Below, one piece after another: positions 1 through 11,507 of a stretch of DNA of 64,000 nucleotides. The position numbers were made by a program, and so were the translations under genes. The DNA comes from Erythrophleum ivorense (lineage: Eukaryota; Streptophyta; Magnoliopsida; Fabales; Fabaceae). The stretch spans positions 25,041,091 through 25,105,090 of the forward strand of contig JAIUCV010000007.1 of NCBI GenBank assembly GCA_026724425.1, given 5' to 3'. The notes beneath the pieces were generated by a model. That model did no database searches, was not told the origin of the DNA, and worked only from the letters and a program-made list of their open reading frames with translations. The stretch's first letter is position 1, and every line of letters begins with the position of its first letter.

Positions 1-1656
1 CTTCTTGGCTCGACCTCACACCCACACCTAGGAGGAACTTGGTTTTCTTGTTCTAGATAGATCAAATAAGACACAATTCAATTATTGGAACCAACTCTAG
101 CATCACATAAACATTACATAAGCTACATCTAGCTTATGACACCATTATAGTTCCATATAAGGGCATAATGAAGCAAACTATATAATTTAAGGCCTTGACT
201 CCCATTTCTCACTCATTCTAAGTCACATGACTCCATTGAAAGTCATTAAAGCTATCATAAATTCAATTCAAGGAGCTAAACTCAAGTTACTTCTTTATGT
301 CTTAAAAAGGAAACCTAACTTCAAACCTTCAAAATATAGTTTCTAAATTCAAATTAATGGTTCCTTTAGTGTTTATAATTCATATCTAGACCATTTCTAA
401 CCTTAGAATTAAAGAAAAAGCTCCCTAGGTGTCTCTTCCCCCTTAAGGCTAAAATGTACACCATACTCAGAGCCTATGGGATTTTCTTGGTTTTCCTAGG
501 GAATTTTCCATCCATGAAACTTTTTAGATATCTTATGAACTCATATATAGTCTTAGACATACTAAATTACCATTAGAAAGTCTTATATTTGCCAAGGTGC
601 ATCCAAAACCCTAAGAGTCATAAGTTCCTATCTAATGGTTTTTTTTTAATCTTAATTGTTCCATTTGGTTTCCCATGCCTCAAAGCCTTACTTCCTACCT
701 AGTACCAATCAAAATAAGACCCCTAACATATGGTCTCAATTCTGGCTAAATTACACAAGAGAAGAAAAAGCAAGATGGAGTAATAAGGACCATGAGAAGT
801 TACCTTATTTGGAAACTTTTCAAAGGTACTTAGTTATACTTTCAAGAACTCTTCCAATGCCTCTCTTCTCTCTACTGGACTAGCCACCAAACATGACCAA
901 ACAAACCATTAAAACTATGGGAGAAGAGAGGAGAAGGAGGAGAAGGAGTTTAGTGATGGAGAAGATATGAAAAACTAAAGGATTCTCACACTTTTCAAAG
1001 CTTCTTTTTCCTTCCTTGGCCTCCCCTATTGTGTGCCTTAAAGAGTAGCTCTTGGATTTGTTTTGGAGTGAAGATAAGTCAGTCAAAAGAGAGAGCAGAT
1101 GTGGGACATTTTTAAGAGGCCAAAAAGTCATTTTTTACAACTTTTCAAATTTGCAATTTAGTCTCTCTTCTTGGTTTTGTCCAATTGGGCTCATTTCAAT
1201 TCCTTTTTGAGAATCGTCTTTTCTATCATAAAATATAGGTCTTTTGGTTCATAAAATAACTTTGGTTTCACCCAAATTGGATTTAAAATCTTACCGAACA
1301 AATTGGTCAAAGTTTTGGTCAACTGATACTCTAAAATTCAGATTGAAGGGGTTTTGACCATTCTAAGGGTTCCTATGATTTGTAGGGTCTCTGATATCCT
1401 TGAGATACTTAATTTTTCAATTAAAAAATCTCTCCTTTGAGTTTTTTAAAAATGACCTAAAATTACAAAAATGCCACTGATTTTTATCTAATTTTATTTA
1501 ATTATTTTGGCTTTAGTTTTTGGACATCTTTAGCCTTGTATCCTCATTTTTAATTTTTTAGATTATTGTCCTAATTTTATTTGATCTCAAATCCTTTTAT
1601 TTATGGGACCTCCTTTAGTAATTAGGATTTTTTTTTAGAATAAACGGGTATTATAA
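1..1656 (-). repeat. LTR fragment of gypsy family R, reverse orientation
   Basis: The reverse complement of about 1140-1500 aligns by eye with 25200-25560 and 27650-27960. Shared landmarks are the 'aaaatgccactg/attac' block, the 'gtcaaagtt..ggtcaac' block and the 'ttctatcat' block. This is therefore a diverged copy of the LTR called R1/R2 further right, on the opposite strand. A likely LTR edge is near 1655, where the minus strand reads TATAATACCCG, a decayed TGTAATACCCG start. The left edge lies outside the window. The short ORFs at 656-883 and 880-1131 fall inside this non-coding repeat and look accidental. The family assignment rests on visual alignment only. Confidence 0.55.
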
Positions 1657-3505
1657 TCAACATCTCATGTTCATAACTACTTTTCTTAAGTCTCTATGAC
1701 TTTTATCTATACTTTAAACCACTTAAGTGCACTTAAAACCCCCTTTTTGCATACTTCCAAGATACTTGCTTATTAGGCGATAAATATGCCATTTAAAATG
1801 CTCAGATTTGACGATATTCAAGGGCTTAAATTTGTGAAATTCCTTTTGGATTTTAGTTCCTCATAATTGGTGCAACACTTAGGCTTTAGGTTAAGGATTT
1901 CTCTAAGCTTCAATCCTATGCCAACTTATACTTCCAGAATTCACAATTTAAGCCACAAATTCCACATTTACTATTCACTCGATCATTGGCACTATTCATT
2001 TGATATTTTCACCTTTTGTTTCACATAATGGAATACATTATGCAACCTTAAGCCTCAAAAGGAAATTTCAAGAAGTCAACTTCTAGGCTTTAAAATCTTG
2101 TCATTCATGATTCATAATTGATTAAAAGCATTTTCAGCTTGGTTACACAAGCTTAAAGTTAATTGTCCCCATAATGCTCTTTCTTGAACCATAAAATTTT
2201 AACTTCCAAAATCTGGTTTCTAAATTCAATTTAATGCTTCCATTATTGTTCTTATATCATTTTAAGACTCTCTATAGTCCAAGAATCCATTGAACAACTT
2301 CTTAACCCTTGGAAATTGCTCTAGGCCGAATATAGAACTATAAAACTCTAACTTGCACATTTCAAAGTTTCAATCAATTTTAAACTTAGATTCTTATTCC
2401 TTGCATCAAATAACATCTAAATATACTAATTAGGAATGGAAAATGACATGGTTAGCCATTGAAGAAGCCTAGGTCGAATTATTACACAATCATTGTCTAG
2501 ATTGCATCTTCTCATGATTCAAGGAAAACTAATGTTAGATATGGAATCCTTCTATGTTAAAACCCTTGGGTCTATCAAGAAAACATGAAGAAAAGCTCTC
2601 TTCCTCACTTTCTCTCTCTAGGGTGAAGCTTAAATGGCTTAGAAACATAAGATTTGCAAGTGTTTCAAGTAAAGTCTTACCTTAAAACAAAGCTCTCTTC
2701 GCGTAGATTATTTTTCACCGATTGATTTTTTAAAAGAGTTCTTTTTTGGCTTGGGTCAAACTTGAATCTTCAAGTTTTTAACAAAAGAAAATTACCATTA
2801 GAGAGCTTTTAGAGAGAAGAACAACTTTCCTAACCGGCACGAAATAAAATAGGGTCGTTTACTTACTTAAACGAGAGCTTAAACTTTTTTCTCCCTTTCT
2901 TCCCTTAATGTCACACCATGGCTGGTCTAAAATTCTGAAAATGGAAGCTTGGAGAAGATGATGAGGTGTAATCTTACTTAAGAAGCCCCTTTTATAATTT
3001 TTCAAACTGACCATTTTGCTCTATGCACTTATTAACTCTATTTCAGCTCATTTTTTAGGCTTTTTAGGATCTGATTGCTCCTTACAAATTTTTGGGTGCT
3101 CTTTCACATAAAAATATTAATTTTGGGGTTTTAATGGCTTAAAATGTTAAAAACTAGCTCCACCTAAAGTTTTGGCACTATCTGACCTTTTCAGCAACTC
3201 GGAAAGGCCTTAGTTGATTCCAACTATTCTTGTGGTTTTTAAAACCTCTGAAAATCATGGTGACCTTAATTTTAAGCTTTAAAACGCTTTTCTTTAAGTT
3301 TACTAAAATTTGTTCAAAATTACAATTTTGCCACTGATAAGCCCTTTTTTCTGTTTTGTTATTTTAGCTTCATTTTCTTTCTATGTATGATTTCTTATCC
3401 TCGTTTCTTGATGTGTCGATTAATATTTTACCCTTGTTTAGCCTTAATTCAATTTACTTTAGGGTCCTCTTCCATTAATATACTAGTCTCAGTTTAGTTA
3501 AAAAA
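1657..3505 (-). repeat. Second LTR fragment of family R, reverse orientation
   Basis: The reverse complement of 2590-3000 matches 28010-28400. Shared features are the CTCTCTAA..GGTAGTTTTC block, the 'cgattgatttttt' region and the GGCACGAAAT/GCGCCAGTTAGG region. Around 2200-2260 it also matches 320-390 of the neighbouring fragment, so the two fragments are paralogous copies lying head to tail. The right edge is abrupt near 3500, where Ty1/copia coding remnants begin. No coding capacity is visible. It is either a truncated LTR or the remains of an element whose internal part has been lost. Confidence 0.5.
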
Positions 3506-3787
3506 ATTAGTTGTTGCAAATAGAGTCCCTTACTTTATTGCAATTAGGAGTTTAATGTATGCAATGATGTATATAAGACTTTATATTTGTTTTGTTGTCA
3601 ATCTTGTAAACTATTTTCAATCCAATTTGTGACAAAAAGCATTAGCAAGTAGACAAGAGTATCATGAGATACTTGAGAGGCACTATTGATTATAAATTGT
3701 GCTATAAGGGTAAATCCACCTGTGGTTATGTATTCCTATTGAACAATAGTACCATTTCTTAAAGTAGGAAGAAGCAGACATGCTTAA
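3506..3787 (+). pseudogene. Ty1/copia pol remnant, part 1 (RT C-terminus to RNase H)
   Basis: Translation in shifting plus frames gives, in order, copia reverse-transcriptase/RNase H landmarks: VPYF.AI.SLMYAMMY, then ICFVVNLV..FQSN, then EVMRYLRGTIDY-like and KLCYKGKSTCGYVF. The last recognisable stretch is an IS.SRKKQT-type RNase H motif with a stop where the family usually has Trp. It stops at 3787 because a gypsy element inserted there; the continuation is at 14417. Frameshifts and stops make it a dead remnant. The upstream gag, integrase and most of RT are missing, cut by the LTR fragment on the left. Confidence 0.8.
3783..3787. repeat. Left target-site duplication CTTAA
   Basis: CTTAA lies directly before the TGTGACAACC start of the minus-strand gypsy element and is repeated at 14412-14416 directly after its GGTGTTACA end. 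Confidence 0.93.
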
Positions 3788-6694
3788 TGTGACAACCCTA
3801 TCTTTTAATCATTCTAATTATGGTTAAATATACAATTAATAATTGATGATCAAGGTTTGGAGTCGTTACAATTTATCACATTATGAATATATGGGGAAAT
3901 TTGAACCTTGATGTTAGGGTCATCACTATACAACCACAAACAAAACAAAAATATATAAAAGACATCATACTAACATGAGGGGTCTATGATTCATCCATCC
4001 ATTAGTTTCAACAATCAATAACCTCCCACAAGTATTCTGATATCATTTCTTAACATTACATTGAAGAAAAGGAGGTTTCTAGGCTAAAGGTATAAATTTG
4101 GGGACTTGCGCCACGGCCTATACCTTCCCTACCGAGGCCAAGTTGCTCTCTGGAATTATTGGGCAAATTTCACCACCCTCGCCACGGTTGACCTACATGG
4201 CGCTGCGGTAGAAATGCCTCCTGGAACTACTATTCTCAACCCAAAATTCTCGCCTCGGCACAATACGTTTGTGTCGTGACTAGTTTTGCTACTATACAAC
4301 TCTTTATTAATTTCCACGACTTGCGCCGCGGCGAGTTTCGATTCTGTTACCCTCATGGGCAATTTTTTTCACTTTGCGCCACGACGAGATTTCTCAAGCA
4401 TGGTGCTCCTCGCCACTGTCACTCCCCAGACCAATTTTCTTCTCTTGCGCCACGGCGAGATGAGTTATGCCGCGGTGCCCCTCGACTCTGTCACTCATTT
4501 GGCTGCGGCGAAGCCTTCTTAGCCTGACGTGACTCCCTCCTATGACTACATCACCCAAATTTCGTCCCACACACTCTAGCTCTCATCTTAGGAACACTCT
4601 AGGACCCCTTTCTCTCATTTTATATGACTCTAATGGTAGTTTCCTAACCTATTTACTCATCTAACTCTCTATTTTCAATTCAAAACGTAGGTATTATATC
4701 CTAATTGCCCAACTATCTCATATCAGCAAATTCATAGATTAATGACAACAAGAACACATGCATTAGCAACAATTAACATCTCATGTACATTCCATAGAGA
4801 TTTCATTCATCAATAGTTTATGTCCATATCCAATGCATCACATGACTACAATTCCCATATGGTAAACCATATCACAATTTCAACAAAACTATATATATGA
4901 TGCTACAAGTTCATACATCAATATCCAACGGTAATGAGACCTAAATCCTTAATGGTTACATTTCAACCAAGCAAAATATGAACGCCTAAACTTGGCAACA
5001 TGAATACATGATGATGCTATACCATAAAGAATACAAAATTTACCATCTACACTAAATAAGTCCGCCTAAGTGTAGCCTTCTCCCCATATGCCGGAGCTTA
5101 TGGATTTTCATCCACTTGCTTTCCCTTATCCTTACCCGAAGAACCTTCACCTGAAATGTTAATCCCATGAAACAGGGTGAGACATAAATCTCAGTAACTA
5201 AGGAAATTCCATCATATATTCCAGTTTAATTAGCATACATGCATAATTTCACATAAGCATCAGTAAAATACCAGTCATATCAATAAATAAAACAAGTAGG
5301 CTATCATGATTACCATCCCATACGAGCAATCATATTTTCACATGTTAAAGGCCGTTAACACCGGGAGAGGCCCGTCCATGGCACCCATTCCCCTTTGAGC
5401 ACAATCAGGGCTCAGTGCATCTGGGGTTTGATCATAACCCGGTGCCCAATCGAAGTATATGCACGGGTGGCAGCCGCACCACAGCTCCACTATGGACTCA
5501 CAAGGTCCAATCACAATTCAATAAATAGCCAACCAATTCATTCAACATTTCAAATCATTCATGTACAACAACATATGAAATTAAATCAGATATATACATG
5601 GAATTAATATAAACCCGATTACCTCACTTGTAGACAATTGCAACAGCCACCAATGGTACCAAAATCTCCCTATAATCATAGTATCATAGAATTACTACTC
5701 TAATTCATCATTAACAGTTGTAATAAGTATCCAAAGAATTTAAAATGCTAATGACTACCTAGGAATCACTTACCCAGCCACTACAAGTCCCAAATTCGGA
5801 TTGAAGTGTCCTCTATTAGAAAATGTTAATATTTCATCCAAAATCCTAATCAAATTCGTACAAAATTAATACCTATATTATAATCAAGTTATTAGGGCCT
5901 CAAATCAGCAGAATTACCTCAAAAAGAAGTGTTCATACCCATCTAATGACAGCTCTAGCCTCAACCTACGAATTTCATCAAGAAAATCCCCAAACACCCA
6001 CATTTCAGATTTTTGGTATGGTGAAAATACTCCAAATGAAAAACTAATCAGACCAAAATAAAGAGAAAGATGAGAAGATTAAGTTATATAACTATTACCT
6101 TAGCTGATTTTGAGCTTAGAGGTGAGAAATGGTGGATTTATGCCAAGAACCCTAGAGCCTCCTTTGGACCTCCGAATTTTGAGATGGGTGTTTATGTTTC
6201 AGCAAATGGAGAGGTGGCTAAAGCATTAGGGTTTAAGTTAGGTTTTAGTTAGGTCAAATATGGGTCATGGGTTGCTCCAAGGTTCAACTCTATTTGGGCT
6301 TTAGATTTTAGCTTTGGTTAGGTCAATTTTGAGGTGTTGGGTTATTGAAATCCAATTGGGCCAGACTAAGTTTTAAGAGCCCAAAGGTTTTAGGTCTACA
6401 CAAAGGTTATTGGGTCAATTATAAGAGTCTATATAAAGTAGATCTTGGGCCTCTATCACATTGCATTATATTGGGCCTGCAGCTAGCTTATTAGGCCTCC
6501 ATTAGCCTCTTATCATGATCTCTTACATTAATTTGGGCCTAGATGAAATTTCTCTCCTAATTAAATCTCAAATCCATATTAATAATTTATCTCTTTAAAA
6601 TTTTCATTCATTTAACTTGCCCAATATCTCATATTAATTATTCCTAATTAACCTAATCCATGATTAATACCTTAATTAATTATGGGGTGTTACA
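3788..6694 (-). repeat. 3' LTR of the minus-strand chromovirus element
   Basis: It begins TGTGACAACCC and ends GGGGTGTTACA on the plus strand, so both TG/CA termini are intact. It aligns over its whole length with 11508-14411. It holds a GC-rich block (about 4100-4515) and a region of short near-palindromes. The small ORFs inside (for example 4276-4527, 6070-6252) also occur in the other LTR and show no known domain, so they are treated as non-coding. Confidence 0.93.
4100..4515. repeat. GC-rich array of GCGCCGCGGCGAG-like palindromes in LTR
   Basis: Within an AT-rich LTR this block repeats variants of the self-complementary core GCCGCGGCG. Examples are at 4320-4335, in the line starting 4441 and near 4500. 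They are embedded in similar 35-50 bp contexts that end in TCTGTTAC or CTGTCACTC. Many copies are decayed by C/T or G/A changes. The matching block in the other LTR is at 11825-12265. Confidence 0.7.
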
Positions 6695-6710
6695 TTCTCC
6701 CCTTCTTTTA
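6695..6710 (-). other. Polypurine tract of the chromovirus element
   Basis: On the minus strand the bases adjoining the 3' LTR read TAAAAGAAGGGGAGAA, a purine tract immediately upstream of the LTR. That is where plus-strand DNA priming occurs in this class. Confidence 0.85.
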
Positions 6711-6750
6711 GAATTTTTGTCTTCAAAATTAGACATACCTTACTCAAATA

Positions 6751-8304
6751 ATGCAGGATAATCCTTCCTCATTGCTTCCCCTGTCTCCCAAGTTACTTCG
6801 TCTGGAGTAAGTCCTTTCTATACTACCTTTATTAGGAGGATGTCCTTATTATGCAGCTGCTTGACTTTTAAATCCACAATCCTTTCCGGCTCAACCACAT
6901 AAGACAAATCATCTTGTAGATGCACATTCTCATGCTCAATGACATGCAAAGGGTTCGGGTGGTACTTTTTCAGTTGGGACACATGGAACACATCATGCAA
7001 TCTGGCCAAGTTTGGAGGTAAAGCAACTCTATAGGCCACGGGTCCTATCCTTTCAAGGATTTGGAAAGGACTAAGATAATGAGGACTAAGCTTTCTTGTC
7101 CTAATAGACCGTCCTACACCCGTCACTGGAGTAGCCTTAAGGAACACATAGTCTTTTATCTCAAACTCTAAGGGTCTCTTTCTCTTATTTGTATAACTCT
7201 TTTGCCTACTCTGGGCAGCCAATAACTTCTTTCTGATGAGTTCTATTTGGTGGGTGGTTTGGTCCACTATGTCTGGACCTAAGAGACTCCTCTTACCAAG
7301 TTCTACCCAACATAAGGGTGATCGACACTTCCTCCCATAAAGTGCCTCAAATGGTGCCATCTGGATATTGGAATGGTAACTATTATTATAAGCAAACTCA
7401 GCTAAAAGAAAATACACATCCCAACTCCCATTTAACTCTAGCACACTAGCTCTAAGCATGTCCTCAAGGGTCTGAATGGTCCTCTCAGTCTGTCCATCAA
7501 ACTGAGGACGATAAGCTGTGCTAAAGTTAAGGCTAGTACCTAAAGCTTCTTGTAGAGACCACCAAAATTTTGATGTGAATCTTGGGTCTCTATCGGACAC
7601 AATGCTATTAGGAACACCATGCAATCTTACAATTTCACGAACATATAGTTGAGTTAGTCTATCTAAAGGATAAGTGGCTCTAATAGGTAGAAAGTGGGCA
7701 GACTTCGTCAATCTACCATGATCACCCAAATAGCATCATAACCCAAGGATGTTCTATGCAAACCCATCACAAAATCTATGGATATACTATCCCATTTCCA
7801 TTTTGGAATTTCTAAAGGGTGTAACAAACCTGCGAGCCTTTGGTGTTCAATCTTAACCCTCTGACAAATTAGGCATCTAGCAACAAACTTTGCTAGGTCC
7901 AACTTCATCCCAGGCCACCAAAAACTCTTCTTTAGATCCCTATACATCTTAGTAGTGCTCGGATGAATGGTGTACCTACTCTTATGAGCTTTTGATAACA
8001 TTATGTTCCTCAATTCTTCATCCTTGGGTATGAACACTCTACCCTGGTATCTTACCAAACCATCTTCTGATAGGTCAAAGTCTTTGACCTCGCAACTCCC
8101 CAGTTGCTCTCTAATTCCTCCCCAGTAGGCATCTAGTTCTTGGGCCTCTTTAATCCTCCTCCTAAGGTCATTTTCTATCCTCAATTCTCCCAAAAGAATG
8201 CTACTAGGGTTCATTGAAATTGATAAATTCAAATCTCTCATCTCTTTAATCAACCTTTGCTCTCTAAGCATCATCATCGCCAAGTGAAAAGATTTCCTAC
8301 TCAA
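6751..8304 (-). pseudogene. Integrase with chromodomain, frameshifted
   Basis: The N-terminal part (8304 to 7708) carries the HHCC zinc finger. A His pair lies in the KAHKSRYTIHPS region, followed by CLICQ, then the start of the catalytic core (KWDSISIDFVMGL, first Asp). A frameshift near 7710-7730 moves into the next frame, which continues with RLTKSAHFLP, VSDRDPRF (second Asp), FDGQTERTIQTLEDMLR (catalytic Glu) and a GPY/F-type module (LERIGPVAYRVALPP). The C-terminus is a chromodomain (VVEPERIVDLKVKQL) broken by a TAG at 6818-6820, where a conserved Trp is expected; the frame then continues as GLTPDEVTWETGEAM to about 6751. In this family the integrase inserts the cDNA and the chromodomain biases targeting. 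Both are disabled here. Confidence 0.9.
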
Positions 8305-8669
8305 GGCATGATGACCACATTTACCTTCCCTAGATGATACTTTAAGGAGATATCATAGTCCTTAAGGAATTCCATCCACCTCCTTTGCCTCATGTTCAAC
8401 TTCTTTTGGTCAAACAAGTACTTCAAGCTTTTGTGATCACTATACATCTCAAATTAGGCACCATAAAGGTAGTGCCTCCAAATCTTAAGGGCAAAAACTA
8501 TAGCCGCTAGCTCTAGGTCATGGGTGGGGTAATTCTCCTCATGGGGTCTAAGTTGTCTAGAGGTATAGACTATCACCCTACCTTGTTGCATTAAGACACA
8601 CCCTAATCCTTTCTTAGAAGTATCACTATAGACTGTGAATGTCTCTTTAGGGTCAGGTATCACTAACAC
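8305..8669 (-). pseudogene. Gypsy RNase H domain
   Basis: Recognisable motifs in order are FTVYSDTSKKGLGCVLMQ (first catalytic Asp), YTSRQLRPHEENYPTHDLELAAIVFALKIWRHYLYG (catalytic Glu region), then after a stop EMYSDHKSLKYLFDQKKLNMRQRRW and YHLGKVNVV. The frame is broken by a stop at 8454-8456 and by a shift near 8305, just before the integrase linker. In the intact family this domain removes the RNA template during reverse transcription. It lies directly downstream of RT and upstream of integrase, as expected. Confidence 0.88.
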
Positions 8670-9664
8670 AGGTGCGGTGGTAAGCCTATCCTTAAGCTCC
8701 TAAAAAGCATTCTCACACTTAGCATCCCACACAAATGGTTGGTCCTTCCTAGTCAATTTTGTCAAAGGCATGGCTAACTGAGAAAATCCCTTGATAAATC
8801 TTCTATAGTAGCCGGCTAGACCTAAGAAGCTACGGATTTCAGTTACCGCTTTGGGTCTCTCCCAATTTAGTACTGCTTTTACCTTGCTAGGGTCTACCGC
8901 TACCCCTTGTTTTGATATCACATGACCTAGGAATTTGACCTCCCGCAACCAAAACTCACACTTGCTCAACTTAACATACAACTGATGCTCTCTGAAGGTT
9001 TGAAGAACTATCCTAAGATGCTCTTGATTGTCTTCACTACTTTTAAAGTAGATAAGAATGTCATCAATGAACACTACCACAAACCGGTCAAGATAAGGCC
9101 TAAAAATCCTATTCATGTAATCCATGAAAATGGCAGAGGCATTAGTTAACCCAAAAGGTATAACTAGGAATTCATAATGGCCATATCGCGTCCTAAAGGT
9201 AGTTTTAGGTACATCCTCAGCCTTGACTCTAAGTTGGTGATATCCCGATCTAAGGTCAATCTTTGAAAAGACCGGCGCTCCAGCTAATTGGTCAAGTAAG
9301 TCATCAATTCTAGGGAAAGGGTATTTGTTCTTAATAGCCGCTTGGTTCAATTGCCTATAGTCAATGTAAAGCCTAAGACTACCATCTTTCTTCTTGACAA
9401 ACAATACTGGTGCTCCCCACGGAAACACACTTGGCCTAATAAACCCTTTCTCAAGTAACTCTTCTAATTGACTTTTCAACTTAACCAACTCAGCAGGCGC
9501 CATTTTATACGGGGCCTTAGAGATCGGACTGTACTGGGTATTAAATCAACAGAAAATTCTAGCTCTCTCTCAAGAGGTAGTCCACTAAACTCCTTAGGGA
9601 AAACCTCAGGGAACTCCCTAATCATAGGTATATCCTTCAACCCATCATCAACCTTAACATGCAA
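8670..9664 (-). pseudogene. Gypsy reverse transcriptase
   Basis: The 267-codon open stretch 8700-9503 contains nearly the whole polymerase core. It shows EELLEKGFIRPSVFPWGAPV, FVKKKDGSLR, IDYRQLN, FSKIDLRSGYHQLRV, RYGHYEFLVIPFGLTNA, the active-site box VVFIDDILIY (an F-IDD variant of YxDD) and KCEFWLREVKFLGHVIS. The end is FLGLAGYYRRFIKGFS. Upstream, in another frame (9476-9664), lies the usual PR-RT linker (FPEVFPKEFSGLPLERELEFS), so there is one frameshift near 9500. RT is the best preserved part of this element. Confidence 0.92.
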
Positions 9665-10180
9665 TGAAAAGAATACTAGAAACCCTTGGCAACCACGCCT
9701 AAGGCACCTCCCGGCTTAGGCGACAGATACACAAGTAAGCTCAGTCACAGGACAAGTTTCAGGTATATTTGCAGGTAAGGAAATAGTCTTACGATTACAA
9801 TCAAGTATCACATTATTAGCCGATAGCCAGTCCATACTAATAATTACATCAAAATCACACAAAGGGATACAAATCAAATCAAGGGTTGTACAACGGCTAT
9901 CCAATTGTACAGTACAATTTAAGCATACATTAGATGTAATCATAGAATATCCAGTAGGGTGGACACAGATAATTCAAATGGCAATAGGCTAATTTTAAGA
10001 CCCAGGCGCTTAACACAGTCATATGAGATGAATGAGTAGGTCACACCCGAGTCAAACAGTGTATCTATGACATGATTATGGACAAGTAAAGTACCTCGGA
10101 TCAGACTAGGGGATTTGCTAGCCTCTTGCTGCGTAAGTGCAAACACCCTTTCTTGGATAGGTGGCTTAACCGATGAGGCT
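9665..10180 (-). pseudogene. Gypsy aspartic protease region
   Basis: The motif IDTLFDSGVTYSFIS (about 10035-10080) is the retropepsin active site, with the Asp-Ser-Gly triad kept and a Val after it where Ala or Thr is common. The frame shifts near 9940, then continues with VQLDSRCTTLDLICIPLCDFDVIISMDWLSANNVILDCNRKTI, the usual 'DVILGMDWL' segment with Ser for Gly. It would process the Gag-Pol polyprotein. It is broken by a frameshift at about 9940 and by stops. Confidence 0.85.
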
Positions 10181-11281
10181 GACTCTCGTGACACCGTGCA
10201 AGTCCGTGCATAGTGTCCCGACTTCCCATAATTATAGCACACTGGGCATGGCCCATTCCCATGGTTCTTCCCACACTTAGCACAAGCAGGTAGGGCACTC
10301 ATTGCACTTCTTGGTGGTCCTATGCTTTTTCTTTAAGGGACATTCCTTGGGGGTGGTCTCCTTCTTTGAGCCACTTCCACTATTGGCTCTTTTCTTACTT
10401 CTGCCCCTAAAGGGCTCCATGCCCCGGTCACGTTTACCCTCTAGGGTCTTCTTCCTCTTGGCCTCACTCTCCATCATAGCCCTTTCTGTCACTTTACACT
10501 TCTCCACCAATTCATCAAAATTACGGATCTATAGAGATACAATCTTATCCTTAATCTCTGGCCTTAAGCCTCTTTCAAACTTTTCAGCCTTCTATGGCTC
10601 ATCATCAAATTGCTTCAAGTAAGAGGAGAAGCGAGACAATTGGATGAATTTGGCTGCATATTGGTCTACATTCATGTCTCCTTGCTCAAGGAAGTTGAAC
10701 TCGGCTTCCTTGTTAGCCCTCACCAATGATGGGAAATATTTGCTCTCAAAAGCCATTTGAAAACTTTCCCAAGTCAAGGGTATCTCCCTTGCAATCAACA
10801 ATCTGGAGGCATTCCTCCACTAATGCTCAGCCTCACCCTCTAACTTTTAGATGGCTAACTTCACCTTTTGTTCGGTGGTGTAGGTCATAACCTCAAAGAT
10901 TTTCTCTAGTTATATCAGCCATCTCTCAGCTTTCTCAATGTCTAACTCCCCCAAGAACGATGGAGGATCAGCTTTTCTAAATTTGGCCAATGCAATAGAG
11001 AGGTCACTATCCTACCCTTGGTGTCCCACACCAGGGTTATAACTAACCCCCACACGGTTCTCCATTGGCACCTCCTCATTCTGCTTATTCATACTTTCAT
11101 GTAGCTGTTGCAGCACTTGCACAGTTGCTGCATGAGCCTCGGCTTGCTCTTGAAGCCAGTTAATCATTGCCTTAACTGTAGTTTCATGGGCCTCAGCTTA
11201 TTCTCTCATTCGGTTGGCCATTGCAACTATGGCCTTTTGCATCTCTCTTAACATCTCAGTTGTTTCTTTACGGGTAGCCAT
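10181..11281 (-). pseudogene. Gypsy Gag (capsid and zinc knuckle), with stops
   Basis: The start is placed at the ATG read leftwards from 11281 (MATRKETTEMLREM). A Gln/Glu-rich N-terminus, then LAKFRKADPPSFLGELDIEKAERWLI and WESFQMAFESKYFPSLVRANKEAEFNFLEQGDMNVDQYAAKFIQLSRF form the retrotransposon Gag fold. A basic tail (KRKKTLEGKRDRGMEPFRGRSKKR) is followed by the zinc knuckle. The knuckle reads CYNYGKSGHYARTC, with Tyr in place of its second Cys. At least five in-frame stops (near 11200, 10989, 10909, 10846 and 10592) plus a shift near 10290 make it non-functional. Confidence 0.87.
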
Positions 11282-11488
11282 CTAGTTCTGCAATGCCACA
11301 AGTACAACCACAAGCATCCCCCATTAAGCTACAGACCAAAGCAACAAAACACAACTCCACCCATGGTAGGTATATATATAAGTATAAGAGTTATCATCAG
11401 GTCACAATGTTCCTATTCCTATCATGCATGCATCATGATTGCCAAGTTTTCTAACCATAAAGCTGTAAATCAAACACATTTGCCTGAA
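11282..11488 (-). other. 5' leader of the chromovirus element
   Basis: This short untranslated stretch lies between the PBS and the Gag start on the minus strand. No motif beyond simple A/T runs is seen. Confidence 0.7.
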
Positions 11489-11505
11489 CCATTACTCTGA
11501 TACCA
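11489..11505 (-). other. Primer-binding site, initiator Met tRNA type
   Basis: The minus strand reads TGGTATCAGAGTAATGG two bases inside the 5' LTR. It matches the 3' end complement of plant initiator Met tRNA (TGGTATCAGAGC...). Confidence 0.92.
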
Positions 11506-11507
11506 AC

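Noticed and set aside
4276..4527. Small ORFs across the GC-rich LTR block as a gene
   Set aside because: Two frames are open at once and the counterpart ORFs in the other LTR (11990-12246) differ freely. This is a composition effect without a domain.
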